This document shows, one piece after another, positions 22,737 to 30,993 of a DNA stretch of 33,305 nt. The stretch is from Pirellulales bacterium (lineage in GTDB: Bacteria > Planctomycetota > Planctomycetia > Pirellulales > Thermoguttaceae): NCBI GenBank assembly GCA_016931995.1, contig JAFGDS010000121.1:1-33305 (forward strand), given 5' to 3'. The notes beneath the pieces were generated by a model. The model ran no database searches. It was not told the origin of the DNA and worked only from the letters and a program-made list of their open reading frames with translations. The first letter of the stretch is position 1, and each line of letters begins with the position of its first letter. The translations under genes and the position numbers were made by a program.

Positions 22737-23756
22737 CTATGAACTCTTCCTTCCCGACTTCTGTTGCGTGAGGAAGTCCTCGAACTTCTCGATAGTGTTG
22801 AAGATATTGGAGGGCTGCAGACCGAGAATACTTGCGATGATGAACTCTGTCATCCGCACAAACATGGCGGCATCGCGTGTTGCGGAATCGGACTTGGGCA
22901 GTCGGCCGAAGTGGATTATGCGATTGCGGATGGCAGCAAGGCCCTGTAGGCGTTTCTTTTCTGTCTCCTGTAGACTCTCGCGCACGGCGAAGTTGACAAG
23001 CAGGAATGCGATCTTCTCTGAGGCGTTCAATGCCTTGATGGACTCCGCGGTCAACCAACTCCTCGTGAGGACAGAGAACAAGTGCTCCCATATCGTCCAA
23101 CAGTGAATGAAGGTGTCCTGCGGTAGCCGCTGTTGAAAGGCGTTAAATGCGAGGAACAGGAAATGCCCCTTGTCAAACCGCGAGAGCCACTCGTCGCTGC
23201 CGATTCTCTGGTAAATCGCGTCGAGCCCTTTTCCAAGTGACACGTCCACCGGCCAATAGCTGTCAATTTGAGGCGGCACCTCCTCGTAGGGGATCGAAGT
23301 TGCGAGGAGACCTCCCCAAGGGAAGACTCGTGACTCGGCGACAATTGCCTTGGATGACAAATCTTCGTCCACGTCCACCGCAAAGACATGGCGGGTCGTG
23401 AAGAGTGAAAGCAGCAGGAGAATGTCGTCCAGGGCAGAGAATGAGTCTGACCCCCATCCAAGAACCGCAGGCTGCTGTCGGTCGAAAACGACGTCCGCCG
23501 TGTGTGCGTGGCCACCGGTGCCAATGGAAACCGGGACCTCACTGTGGCAGTTCACGAGGTGTTGAAGCTGTTGGAGTCGTTCCGGGTATTCGGGAACGCG
23601 TTCGAAATGGTAGCCGCCGATGTCCATTTCTCGGCAGCCACTTCGGAACTCAAGATTGTAGACCCGCTTTTTCACACGACGTCCCTTGCCGTAGGCCCGG
23701 TTGTCTTCACGTTCAACGAAAGCGCCGCCCGACTCCTCACCGACGGGTTGGATCAC
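22737..23756 (-). CDS. HEPN-like protein of unknown function
   Basis: This protein of up to 339 residues is not a family I can name. The C-terminal third is all-helical (ASEKIAFLLVNFAVRESLQE, KKRLQGLAAIRNRIIHFGRL, FVRMTEFIIASILGL) and contains RNRIIH, an R-x4-H motif (Arg277, His282) with the Asn after Arg. This is the catalytic signature of HEPN RNases found in toxin-antitoxin and defence systems. The N-terminal two thirds are mixed alpha/beta without clear motifs. The codon usage is visibly less GC-rich than the neighbours, and the gene is bracketed by period-8 repeats, suggesting acquisition. The start is uncertain: GTG at 23756, or GTG near 23675 before KKRVYNLEF. No antitoxin-like partner is next to it. 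Confidence 0.65.
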   Translation of the reverse strand: MIQPVGEESGGAFVEREDNRAYGKGRRVKKRVYNLEFRSGCREMDIGGYHFERVPEYPERLQQLQHLVNCHSEVPVSIGTGGHAHTADVVFDRQQPAVLGWGSDSFSALDDILLLLSLFTTRHVFAVDVDEDLSSKAIVAESRVFPWGGLLATSIPYEEVPPQIDSYWPVDVSLGKGLDAIYQRIGSDEWLSRFDKGHFLFLAFNAFQQRLPQDTFIHCWTIWEHLFSVLTRSWLTAESIKALNASEKIAFLLVNFAVRESLQETEKKRLQGLAAIRNRIIHFGRLPKSDSATRDAAMFVRMTEFIIASILGLQPSNIFNTIEKFEDFLTQQKSGRKSS

Positions 23757-23763
23757 TCATGCG

Positions 23764-23898
23764 CCTTCGTGCTTTCGTCCTTTCGTGTTTTCGTGATCTC
23801 GTCCAATCGGCTGGATAGCAGATTCCGGGCCGAATTGCGTGGTGAGTCGCGCCAAGGGAATCACGAAAGCGCGAAAGGACGAAAGCACGAAAGAAAGA
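23764..23898. repeat. Period-8 repeats D2 and D3, inverted pair
   Basis: TTCGTGCTTTCGTCCTTTCG (from 23765) and, 90 bases on, AATCACGAAAGCGCGAAAGG (from 23859) are inverted copies that would form a long stem. They lie between the HEPN-like start and the metG stop. Confidence 0.75.
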
Positions 23899-23970
23899 CC
23901 CTCAGTCAGCCGAGCACCTTCGCATTCCATCCGCGGTTCCTGCCCCTTCCACACGCGAAAGACGACCCCC

Positions 23971-26007
23971 TCAATGCACCCGCTGCCCTGGCTTGGCCCC
24001 CGCGTCGGGCGACAACAGGAAGATGTCCTTGCCGCCCGTGCCGGAGGCGACGACCATGCCTTCGCTCGTGCCGAATTTCATCTTGCGGGGGGCGAGGTTG
24101 GCCACGCAGACGACCAGGCGGCCGAGCAGGTCTTCGGGGGCGTAGGCCGATTTGATGCCGGCGAAGACGTTCAGGCGTTTGTCGCCGCCAAGGCTCACGG
24201 TGAGCCGGACCAGCTTGTCGGCCTGGGGCACGGCTTCGGCCTCGACCACGCGGGCAACCCGGAGGTCCACCTTCACGAACTCGTCGAACGAACACGTCTC
24301 GGCCAGCGGCTCGGCGGCCAGGGGCTCGGGACCATCGTCCCAGGCGGACACAGTGGCCTGCGGCTCGTCCGCCGCGCGGCTCTCGTCGATCATCGCTTCA
24401 ATCTCCTTCGGGTCAACCCGCGTTAACATGTGCTCGAATCGCGCCACCGGCGTGCCCACTAGCGGCGTCCGCGATTCATCCCAACGCGCGATGGGTTGGT
24501 GAAGCAAGGCGCCGGTCTGCTCGGCCAGGCGCGGAAGCACGGGGGCGAGGTAGACGGCGAGTTGGCGGAACAGGTTCAGGCCGATCGTGCAGACGTCCTG
24601 CAGCGCGCGGGCCTTGGCCGGGTCCTTGCGGAGGTTCCACGGCTCGGCGTGCTCGATGTATTGGTTCGCCCGATCGGCCACGGCCATCACCAGGCGCATC
24701 GCCCGGTTGTAGTCGCACTGCTCGTACGCCTCGGCGATCGCCTGGCCGTCGCGGGCGGCCTGGTCGAACAGTCCGCCGTCGGCCGGGTAGACCGCCGAAA
24801 GGCCGGTTTTCTCGACGAATTTCGCCGTGCGGCTGGCCAGGTTGACGACCTTACCGACCAGATCGGCGTTCACCCGCGCGACGAACTCGTCCAGGTTCAG
24901 GTCGATATCGTCCACCCGCGGGCCGAGCTTCGAGGCGTAGTAGTATCGCAAATAGGACGGGTTCAAGTGCTTCAAGTACGTCGAAGCGAGAATAAACGTG
25001 CCTTTCGACTTGGACATCTTTTCGCCGCCGACGGTCAAAAAGCCGTGGATGTGGACCTTGGTGGGCAGGCTGAATCCGGACGTCTTGAGCATGGCGGGCC
25101 AGAACAGCGTGTGGAAATACGTGATGTCCTTGCCGATGAAGTGGTGGATCTCCGTCCGGTCGCTCCGCCACCAGTCGTCGAACCGCTCGCCGCGGCGGTC
25201 GCACCACTGGCGCGTCGAGGCCATGTAGCCGATCGGCGCGTCGAACCAGACGTACCAGTAGTTGCCGGGCGAATCGGGAATCTCGAACCCGAAGTACGGC
25301 GCGGGCCGCGATACGTCCCAGTCGTGCAAGGGTTCGTTCAGGAAGTGGCCGGCCAGGTAGTTGGCCACTTCGGTCTGAAGGTGGTCGCCCGATCGGGTCC
25401 ATTCAGTCAGAAAATCGTGCAGCCGCTCGATATTGATGAAAAGATGGTCGGCCGTGCGGACCTCGGGCGTGGTGTCGGAAAGCGTGCTCTTGGGATCGAC
25501 CAGCTCGGTCGGGCTGTAGTGGGCGCCGCAGCGGTCGCAGCTATCGCCGTACTGATTGGGCGCGGCGCACTTCGGGCACGTGCCCTTGACGAACCGGTCG
25601 GCCAGGAACGTGCCCGCCTGGGCGTCGTAGAGCTGTTCGACCTGTTGCGTGCTGACCAGGCCCGCGCGGCGGATGGCCGACCAGATCTCCTGGCACAGGG
25701 CCCGATTCTCCGGGCTGTGGGTGCTGCCGTAGTTGTCGAACTGGATGTCGAACCCCGCGAAATCGCGCCGGTGGGCCTCGTTCATCCGGCCGATCAGCTC
25801 CTCTTCGGTCGTGCCTTCCTGCCGGGCGCGGATCATAATGGCCGTGCCGTGCGTGTCGTCGGCGCACATGTACACGCACCGATGCCCGCGGAGCCTCTGG
25901 AAGCGGACCCAGATGTCCGTTTGCAGATATTCGACCAGGTGCCCGATATGGATATGCCCGTTGGCGTAGGGCAGGGCGCTGGTGACGAGGATGGTACGTT
26001 GGTTCAT
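23971..26007 (-). CDS. metG: Methionine-tRNA ligase
   Basis: This 678-residue class I synthetase charges tRNA-Met with methionine using ATP. It has the HIGH motif (residues 20-23 in NGHIHIGH), the connective peptide with a zinc knuckle (Cys144, Cys147, Cys157, Cys160), KMSKS at 330-334, the helical anticodon-binding domain, and a C-terminal tRNA-binding OB domain ([40 protein letters not shown]). The length agrees with the long dimeric form of MetRS. The ATG at 26007 has GGAGCG upstream; an extension to 26025 adds six unrelated residues. It stands alone on the minus strand behind a large nested palindrome (26034-26397). Confidence 0.97.
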   Translation of the reverse strand: MNQRTILVTSALPYANGHIHIGHLVEYLQTDIWVRFQRLRGHRCVYMCADDTHGTAIMIRARQEGTTEEELIGRMNEAHRRDFAGFDIQFDNYGSTHSPENRALCQEIWSAIRRAGLVSTQQVEQLYDAQAGTFLADRFVKGTCPKCAAPNQYGDSCDRCGAHYSPTELVDPKSTLSDTTPEVRTADHLFINIERLHDFLTEWTRSGDHLQTEVANYLAGHFLNEPLHDWDVSRPAPYFGFEIPDSPGNYWYVWFDAPIGYMASTRQWCDRRGERFDDWWRSDRTEIHHFIGKDITYFHTLFWPAMLKTSGFSLPTKVHIHGFLTVGGEKMSKSKGTFILASTYLKHLNPSYLRYYYASKLGPRVDDIDLNLDEFVARVNADLVGKVVNLASRTAKFVEKTGLSAVYPADGGLFDQAARDGQAIAEAYEQCDYNRAMRLVMAVADRANQYIEHAEPWNLRKDPAKARALQDVCTIGLNLFRQLAVYLAPVLPRLAEQTGALLHQPIARWDESRTPLVGTPVARFEHMLTRVDPKEIEAMIDESRAADEPQATVSAWDDGPEPLAAEPLAETCSFDEFVKVDLRVARVVEAEAVPQADKLVRLTVSLGGDKRLNVFAGIKSAYAPEDLLGRLVVCVANLAPRKMKFGTSEGMVVASGTGGKDIFLLSPDAGAKPGQRVH

Positions 26008-26033
26008 ATTCGCGCTCCGACGCATTACAACTG

Positions 26034-26397
26034 TTCACCACGGAGGAACGAGAAGGAACCGCAGATGAACGCGGATAGACGCAGATGGATGGAGGTAAAA
26101 GGACGATAGGGAGGGAACCGCCAATGCACGCGAATGTACGCGAATTGACATAATGGGCAACGAGGCGGGGATTTGCAGGAAGAACACTCTCGGCGTCTCG
26201 TTGCCGCTGGAAGATGGGGAAAGACCAAATGCAACCTCCAGCGTCCCAAGCCTCTAACCCCATTCGCGTTCATTCGCGTGCATTGGCGGTCCCTTTCTTC
26301 CTCCCATTCTCCCGTCTCGTTTCAACCCTGGATATCTGCGTTCATCTGCGGTTCCTTCTCCTTTCCACGTGTACCTCCGCGTCCTCCGTGGTGAATC
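26034..26397. repeat. Nested palindromic repeat, copy C (period-10 units)
   Basis: Three inverted pairs lie one inside another: TTCACCACGGAGGA (26034) with TCCTCCGTGGTGAA (26382); GGAACCGCAGATGAACGCGG (26055) with CTGCGTTCATCTGCGGTTCC (26335); and GGAACCGCCAATGCACGCGA (26114) with CATTCGCGTGCATTGGCGGT (26271). The whole 364-base element fills the gap between the sat stop and the metG start. No other gene is seen in this 403-base gap. Confidence 0.85.
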
Positions 26398-26410
26398 TCC
26401 CGTTTGTTTC

Positions 26411-27670
26411 CTACTTGCCCGCCATCGCTTCGGCGAGGATTTTCGACGTGCTGGGGCGCATGATGCGGGGATCAACTTGCTGGCCGGCCTGGAGGGTGGC
26501 GCGGACTTGCTTGCCGGAGATGAAGACGGGCTTTTCGTCCGGATGGTTCTCCATCAGGTCCACCCGGCCCGCGGATTCGTAGTAGGCGGCAAAACCGACC
26601 TTGAGCGGCTTGATCGCGAGGTGGCCGGGCAGGTTGTCGAAAACGTCCTGGGCGTCGAAATCGCCCCAGATGGGCGAGCCGTCGTGGTAGGGAGCGTCGG
26701 CGTGCTTGCGTCCGATGATGATGTCGGTGAAGCCGAAGTTCTGGCGGTAAATGGCGTGCATCACGGCCTCGGCCGGCCCGCCGTAGAACATCTTGATGTC
26801 GAGGCCCAAGAGGATCACCCGATCGGGCACTTCCTCGCCGCGAGGGCCCCACAGGGTCGGGTCGCTGTCGCCCGAGCCCAACGCGCGGTCCTCGATCAAG
26901 GTTTCGTAGGTGCGCATCCGCACGTCGGCGGGCACGTCGTCGCCCTTGGTCTCGCCGATCAAGGGATTCAGGCACGCCCCGGCGTTGTGGCCCTGACGCA
27001 GGAGCGTCTCCAGGCCATGGACCAGGGCGTATTCGTGAGCGCGGTGCAGGGGGTTGCGGGTTTGGAAGGCGACCACGCGGGTCCAGCCCTTGGTGGCCAA
27101 GAGCCGGCGGACCTGGCGGGGCGTGAGCACGTACTGGCCGAACCGCGGGTTCTTCGGCTGCGGTAAAACGTCCACCTCGCCGCCGACCAGGTGCGTCTTG
27201 TCGGCGTTGGCCAGGAGGACCATGTCGGCGCCGGGATGATCGGCGCGGTCGGTGCGGTAGACCTTCGAAAGATACTTCCGCTTGTCCCAGGGAAAGACGC
27301 TGCCGACCCGCAGAGTGCCGATCACGTTGCCCGCCGGGTTGATCAGGGCAACTTCCTGGCCGGGCCCGATTTGTTTGGCCAGTTCGGCCGCGACGGGAAG
27401 CGCGATGGGGATGGTCCAGGCGAAGAGCTTGCCGTTGTGCTCGATCACCGACTCGTCGAGAACGCGGTCGAACGTGGCGGCGTCCATCGGGCCGACAAGC
27501 GGGCTTAAGCCCCCGTCGCCAAAGCGGTAGACGCTCGACACGTCGGCCTCCGAGACGGGCAATCGCACAAGATCTTTGGCGCGGGCAAGAAGCGCCTCGG
27601 CCACTTCGCCTTCGACCGTTCGAGATACGGGTTCCGTGAGCCCACCATGCACCGGGACGAGATCCGCCAT
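26411..27670 (-). CDS. sat: Sulfate adenylyltransferase (ATP sulfurylase)
   Basis: This 419-residue homooligomeric-type ATP sulfurylase makes adenylyl sulfate and pyrophosphate from ATP and sulfate. Visible signatures are the N-terminal PUA-like domain ([19 protein letters not shown]), the active-site [11 protein letters not shown] (203-213), [20 protein letters not shown], a [20 protein letters not shown] region with GRKHAD, and the C-terminal [15 protein letters not shown]. The start at 27670 has GAGGG upstream; the longer frame from 27778 has no homology. An Rrf2 regulator gene lies upstream in the same direction. No APS reductase, APS kinase or dissimilatory dsr gene is in the window, so assimilation versus dissimilation is undecided. 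Confidence 0.95.
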   Translation of the reverse strand: MADLVPVHGGLTEPVSRTVEGEVAEALLARAKDLVRLPVSEADVSSVYRFGDGGLSPLVGPMDAATFDRVLDESVIEHNGKLFAWTIPIALPVAAELAKQIGPGQEVALINPAGNVIGTLRVGSVFPWDKRKYLSKVYRTDRADHPGADMVLLANADKTHLVGGEVDVLPQPKNPRFGQYVLTPRQVRRLLATKGWTRVVAFQTRNPLHRAHEYALVHGLETLLRQGHNAGACLNPLIGETKGDDVPADVRMRTYETLIEDRALGSGDSDPTLWGPRGEEVPDRVILLGLDIKMFYGGPAEAVMHAIYRQNFGFTDIIIGRKHADAPYHDGSPIWGDFDAQDVFDNLPGHLAIKPLKVGFAAYYESAGRVDLMENHPDEKPVFISGKQVRATLQAGQQVDPRIMRPSTSKILAEAMAGK

Positions 27671-27962
27671 GACGTAGGTTTCCCTCAAAGGATGCCGTGA
27701 AACAAGGGGATCGTCCTCCCCTCTTTTGGACGATCCAGAGAAACCATCCATCGTATCCGGAAGAGGCGGGTTCTTCAATTACCCCCGCAAGCCGGCGCCG
27801 GACAGAGGAGCCTGGGCGCCCTGTCCACGTGTTCGTGGACGCGCGAGCCAATCCGGGAAGGCGTGTCCTCGCGAGTGTGGACACGGCGTCCCGCCTGGCA
27901 CGGATGCAGCCAATGGCACGCCGCGGGCCCAGCGCGGGCGGAGCCCGTGGCACACGCGCGGG
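27671..27962. other. Intergenic region between rrf2 and sat
   Basis: These 292 bases hold the sat leader hairpin and, further up, short inverted repeats: GTCCACGTGTTCGTGGAC near 27820, and AATGGCACGCCGCGGGCCC followed by a GAGCCCGTGGCAC sequence near 27912-27954. No gene and no terminator is evident, so read-through from rrf2 into sat is possible. Confidence 0.4.
27708..27736 (-). promoter_or_regulatory. Hairpin in the sat leader
   Basis: GGATCGTCC and GGACGATCC form a 9-bp perfect stem with an 11-base loop that reads AAAAGAGGGGA on the minus strand. It lies 38 bases before the sat ATG. The loop resembles a ribosome-binding or CsrA-binding GGA site. Confidence 0.4.
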
Positions 27963-28388
27963 CTACTTTGGGCCGAGGCCTTCCGCTCGTTGGGCCAATT
28001 CGGCCAGGGTGGCGCGGCGGAGCACGCCCTGCCGCGCGGCGTTGGCGTCGGACCACGCTTGAAGGAGGACCTTCACCGCCGGAGAGTCGGGCGAGGAGGC
28101 GCAGGGCTGCTCCGGCGCGGATCGCGAGCCGCCTTCGACCGCGTCCATGATCTGGGCGAGCGAGATTTCCTCGGGTGGTTGGCGAAGCTGGTAGCCGCCG
28201 GCCGCGCCGCGGATGCTATCGACCAGACCGGCGCTTTTGAGCTGGAGGAGAATCTGCACGAGAAAACGCGGTGGGACGCCGTGGCGTTCGGCGATCTTGC
28301 GGATGCGAACCGGCTCGCGCGTGTGGCACTGCGCGGCCAGTTCGAGCATGGCAACGCAAGCGTACTCGGTCTTTGCGGAGATTTTCAT
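27963..28388 (-). CDS. Rrf2-family transcriptional regulator
   Basis: This 141-residue protein has the Rrf2 plan: MKISAKTEYACVAMLELAA, the winged helix IRKIAERHGVPPRFLVQILL, LKSAGLVDSIRGAAGGYQL and SLAQIMDAVEG. The C-terminal region that holds three clustered cysteines in IscR/NsrR-type iron-sulfur members has only one here (APEQPCASS), so cluster binding is unlikely and a CymR-like mode is more probable. CymR controls sulfur assimilation together with CysK. The sat gene directly downstream in the same direction supports a sulfur role; this is inference from context. The start at 28388 is set by the conserved N-terminus; no strong ribosome site is visible. Confidence 0.9.
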   Translation of the reverse strand: MKISAKTEYACVAMLELAAQCHTREPVRIRKIAERHGVPPRFLVQILLQLKSAGLVDSIRGAAGGYQLRQPPEEISLAQIMDAVEGGSRSAPEQPCASSPDSPAVKVLLQAWSDANAARQGVLRRATLAELAQRAEGLGPK

Positions 28389-28817
28389 GCGGGGTGCCTG
28401 GTATCGGGCCAGGGCGACGTCGATCGATAAGCCCGACGGATAAGAGAGGGTCGGTCGAAACAGGAGGTGGCGACTCAGCGCATATATCTGAAGCCCCGCC
28501 GTTCCTACCCCGCAGGAGTGACGCGGCACGCGCAGGCTTGGAGGAAGAGGGTTCCTCTGCGTGTGACTCATTCTATTTTGGGGTATTGCCCCTATTGTGG
28601 TCAAGTCGATCTAGGGCCGATCCCTACCCAATCTGGCGTAGTAGGGGCGAAGGGAGCGTTGTCCGCTGCGTCTTTCTCCCCCGTCCGCGGTCAAACACGC
28701 CCACGAGCACTTGACGATGGACGCCGCGCCGGGCACTATTTTATGGGGGAGCTACGTTCCCTCGCTCCAGGTGCTTCGGCGCGCGAGGCGGCAAAAACGT
28801 CGACGAGGGCAACACTT
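28389..28817. other. Divergent intergenic region between rrf2 and rhaB
   Basis: This is 429 bases without a convincing gene. At 28570-28598 it has a promoter-like arrangement with a GGGG-TATTG-CCCC palindrome in the spacer, resembling the site before the PEP-CTERM gene at 33036-33064. CCTACCC and GTAGGGG near 28622-28650 form another inverted pair. Confidence 0.4.
28570..28598 (+). promoter_or_regulatory. Candidate promoter with GGGGTATTGCCCC in the spacer
   Basis: ATTCTA (28570-28575), 17 bases, TATTGT (28593-28598); the palindrome GGGGTATTGCCCC occupies 28580-28592, directly against the -10. It points to rhaB and would give a leader of about 210 bases. Confidence 0.35.
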
Positions 28818-30290
28818 ATGACCAATCGAGCCTACCTGGCGATTGACGTGGGTGCTTCGAGTGGGCGGCACGTGGTCGGCCGCTTTGATGGAGAAAAAAT
28901 CGTACTCGAGGAGGTCTATCGCTTCGACAACGGACCCGTCGAGGTGGCCCAGTCGATCTACTGGGACTTGCTTGCCCAATGGTCGCACATCCGACAGGGG
29001 CTACAGGCCGCCACTGCATTGGGTATACCCATCACGAGCGTCGGGGTAGACACGTGGGGCGTGGATTTCGGTCTCTTGGGCCGCGACGACGCGCTGTTGG
29101 GCAACCCGTGCCATTATCGCGACGCGCGGACGAATGGGATTCTGGAAGAAGCCTTCCGCGTGGTCCCGCGCGAGGAGATTTTCCGGCAAACGGGCTTGCA
29201 GTTCATGCAGTTCAACACGCTCTATCAGCTTTGGGCGATGAAGCGCGCCGGATCGCCGCTGTTGGACGTGGCCCAGACGCTGCTGATGATGCCGGACCTC
29301 TTCCACTGGCTCCTAACCGGCGTGAAGTGCAACGAATTCACCGAGGCCACGACGACGCAGTTCCACAACCCCGTCGCCGGCGACTGGGCCCGCGACCTGC
29401 TCGCGCGATTCGACCTGCCCACGGAGATTCTCGGCCGCCTGACGCCGCCGGGCACGAATCTGGGGCCACTGCGCAAGGGATTGGGATTGTCGGCCGACGT
29501 GGTTTTGCCGGGCTCGCACGACACGGCCAGCGCGGTGATGGCCGTGCCCGCCGCCAGCCGCCCCGGCCAGCGGCCCGATTGGTGCTACGTCAGCCTGGGC
29601 ACGTGGGCCCTGATGGGCATCGAATCGCCGGCGCCGGTGGTGACGGACAAGGTGCTCGCCCTGAACTTCACCAACGAGGGCGGCGTAGGCGGGACCACGC
29701 GGCTATTGAAGAACGTCTGCGGGCTGTGGCTGTTGCAGGAATGCCGCCGCGCGTGGAACCAACAAGGGCGCGACTGGGGTTGGGAAGACCTGAACCGTTT
29801 GGCGTCCGCCGCCCGGCCGCTTGCCGCCCTGATCGACCCGGACGCCCCCGAGTTCCTCGCCCCCGACGACATGCCCGAGGCGATCCGCGCGTTTTGCCGG
29901 CGCACCGGGCAGGCCGTGCCCGAGGACGAGGGCGCCGTGGCGCGGTGCGCCGTCGAGAGCGTCGCGATGAAGCTCCGCCACGTGTTGGCGATGTGCGAGG
30001 AGCTGGCCGGCGGGCGGCTCGAGACGATCCACATTGTCGGCGGCGGCACGAAGAACCGGCAGCTTTGCCAGGCCGCGGCCGACGCCTGCGGCCGGCGCGT
30101 GCTGGCCGGGCCAGTCGAGGCCACGGCCACGGGCAATCTGATGATGCAAGCCGTCGCGGCCGGCGACGTCGGCTCGATCGCCGACGCCCGCGAGGTCGTG
30201 CGCCGCAGCTTCAACGTCGAGACGTTCGAACCCCGCGACACCGCCGCGTGGGACGATGCGTACGGGCGGTATGTAGGCGGTAGGCGGTAG
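28818..30290 (+). CDS. rhaB: Rhamnulokinase
   Basis: This 490-residue FGGY-family sugar kinase phosphorylates L-rhamnulose to L-rhamnulose-1-phosphate with ATP. Visible signatures are AIDVGASSGRHVVGRFDG at the N-terminus (phosphate 1), VGVDTWGVDFGLLG, FMQFNTLYQLWA (typical of RhaB), MPDLFHWLLTG, GSHDTASAVMAVPA, SLGTWALMGIE, and HIVGGGTKNRQLCQAAADA (adenosine and phosphate 2 motifs). The length is right for the family. The ATG at 28818 has GAGGG upstream. No rhaA, rhaD or transporter gene is in the window. The last four codons run into a 7-base tandem repeat (30276-30310), which has set the C-terminus VGGRR. Confidence 0.93.
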   Translation: MTNRAYLAIDVGASSGRHVVGRFDGEKIVLEEVYRFDNGPVEVAQSIYWDLLAQWSHIRQGLQAATALGIPITSVGVDTWGVDFGLLGRDDALLGNPCHYRDARTNGILEEAFRVVPREEIFRQTGLQFMQFNTLYQLWAMKRAGSPLLDVAQTLLMMPDLFHWLLTGVKCNEFTEATTTQFHNPVAGDWARDLLARFDLPTEILGRLTPPGTNLGPLRKGLGLSADVVLPGSHDTASAVMAVPAASRPGQRPDWCYVSLGTWALMGIESPAPVVTDKVLALNFTNEGGVGGTTRLLKNVCGLWLLQECRRAWNQQGRDWGWEDLNRLASAARPLAALIDPDAPEFLAPDDMPEAIRAFCRRTGQAVPEDEGAVARCAVESVAMKLRHVLAMCEELAGGRLETIHIVGGGTKNRQLCQAAADACGRRVLAGPVEATATGNLMMQAVAAGDVGSIADAREVVRRSFNVETFEPRDTAAWDDAYGRYVGGRR

Positions 30291-30310
30291 GCGGTGGGCG
30301 GTGGGCGGTA
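30276..30310. repeat. 7-base tandem repeat GGCGGTA/GGCGGTG, five units
   Basis: Five perfect-length units (GGCGGTA, GGCGGTA, GGCGGTG, GGCGGTG, GGCGGTA) overlap the end of rhaB and its stop codon. Slippage here would change the RhaB C-terminus. Confidence 0.85.
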
Positions 30311-30471
30311 GAGAGCAGGCAGTGTTGGGGTTTGCGGCGAGCTCGGATGACCGCTTCCGGCTTCGCGGCGATTGACGCGGCAGGAATTTGCTCGAAGACG
30401 TGCTGAGGCGTAAGTAGTTCGCAGTGGGCGCTATGCGGTTTGCAATGGAGAGGGGAGGAGCGCTGGGGGGC

Positions 30472-30827
30472 GTGAGTTATCGGGATCTGGTCGTGTGGCA
30501 GAAGGGCGTGGAACTTGTCGAGGCGGTCTATTCCCTTACGGCAGGTTTCCGAGGGAAGAGATCCACACGTTGACCAGTCAGATGCGGCGGTTGGCCATCT
30601 CGGTCCCGTCCAATATCGCGGAGGGTCAGGGCCGTCGTTCCCGCGGCGAGTTTCGACGGTTCCTTTTGATGGCTCACGGGTCGCTGAGAGAATTGGAGAC
30701 ACAAACGATCATGGCCCAACGGCTCAAGTATCTCTCCTCGAATGAGGCGTCAAGACTACATGCGATGACCGCGGAAATCGGCCGCCTGCTCAACGGCCTG
30801 ATCCGCTCCCAGAAGCCCGTCCCCTGA
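30472..30827 (+). pseudogene. Four-helix-bundle (23S rRNA IVS-type) protein with a one-base frameshift
   Basis: GTG at 30472 opens MSYRDLVVWQKGVELVEAVY and SLTAG, the typical start of the four-helix-bundle family. The frame then runs into a stop soon after (TGA near 30571). The family sequence continues at once in another frame as FPREEIHTLTSQMRRLAISV, PSNIAEGQGRRSRGEFRRFL, LRELETQTIMAQRL and ends at 30827. A single missing base in GGTTTCCGAGG (about 30546-30550) explains it. Restored length is about 118 residues, normal for the family. The product has no known enzymatic role. A sequencing or assembly error in the T/C run is possible. Confidence 0.85.
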
Positions 30828-30993
30828 TCCTCGATATCTTACCACTCACTTCGTGGTTGAGGAGATACGTGTCCGTGTTGATCGTTGCGAAGCCGCAAGC
30901 GGCCTTGTGACCGCGCGGAGAGAGTCGAGAAACACATCGCTGCCTACAGCCTACTTCCAACCATCCATCGCCAACTCGTAAGGGACGATCGCC

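Noticed and set aside
26472-27953. 493-residue minus-strand frame overlapping sat
   Set aside because: Alternative frame of the sat gene without family signatures.
28979-30283. 434-residue alternative plus-strand frame inside rhaB
   Set aside because: Out-of-frame shadow of the rhamnulokinase, rich in Arg/Gly/Ala with no conserved motif.
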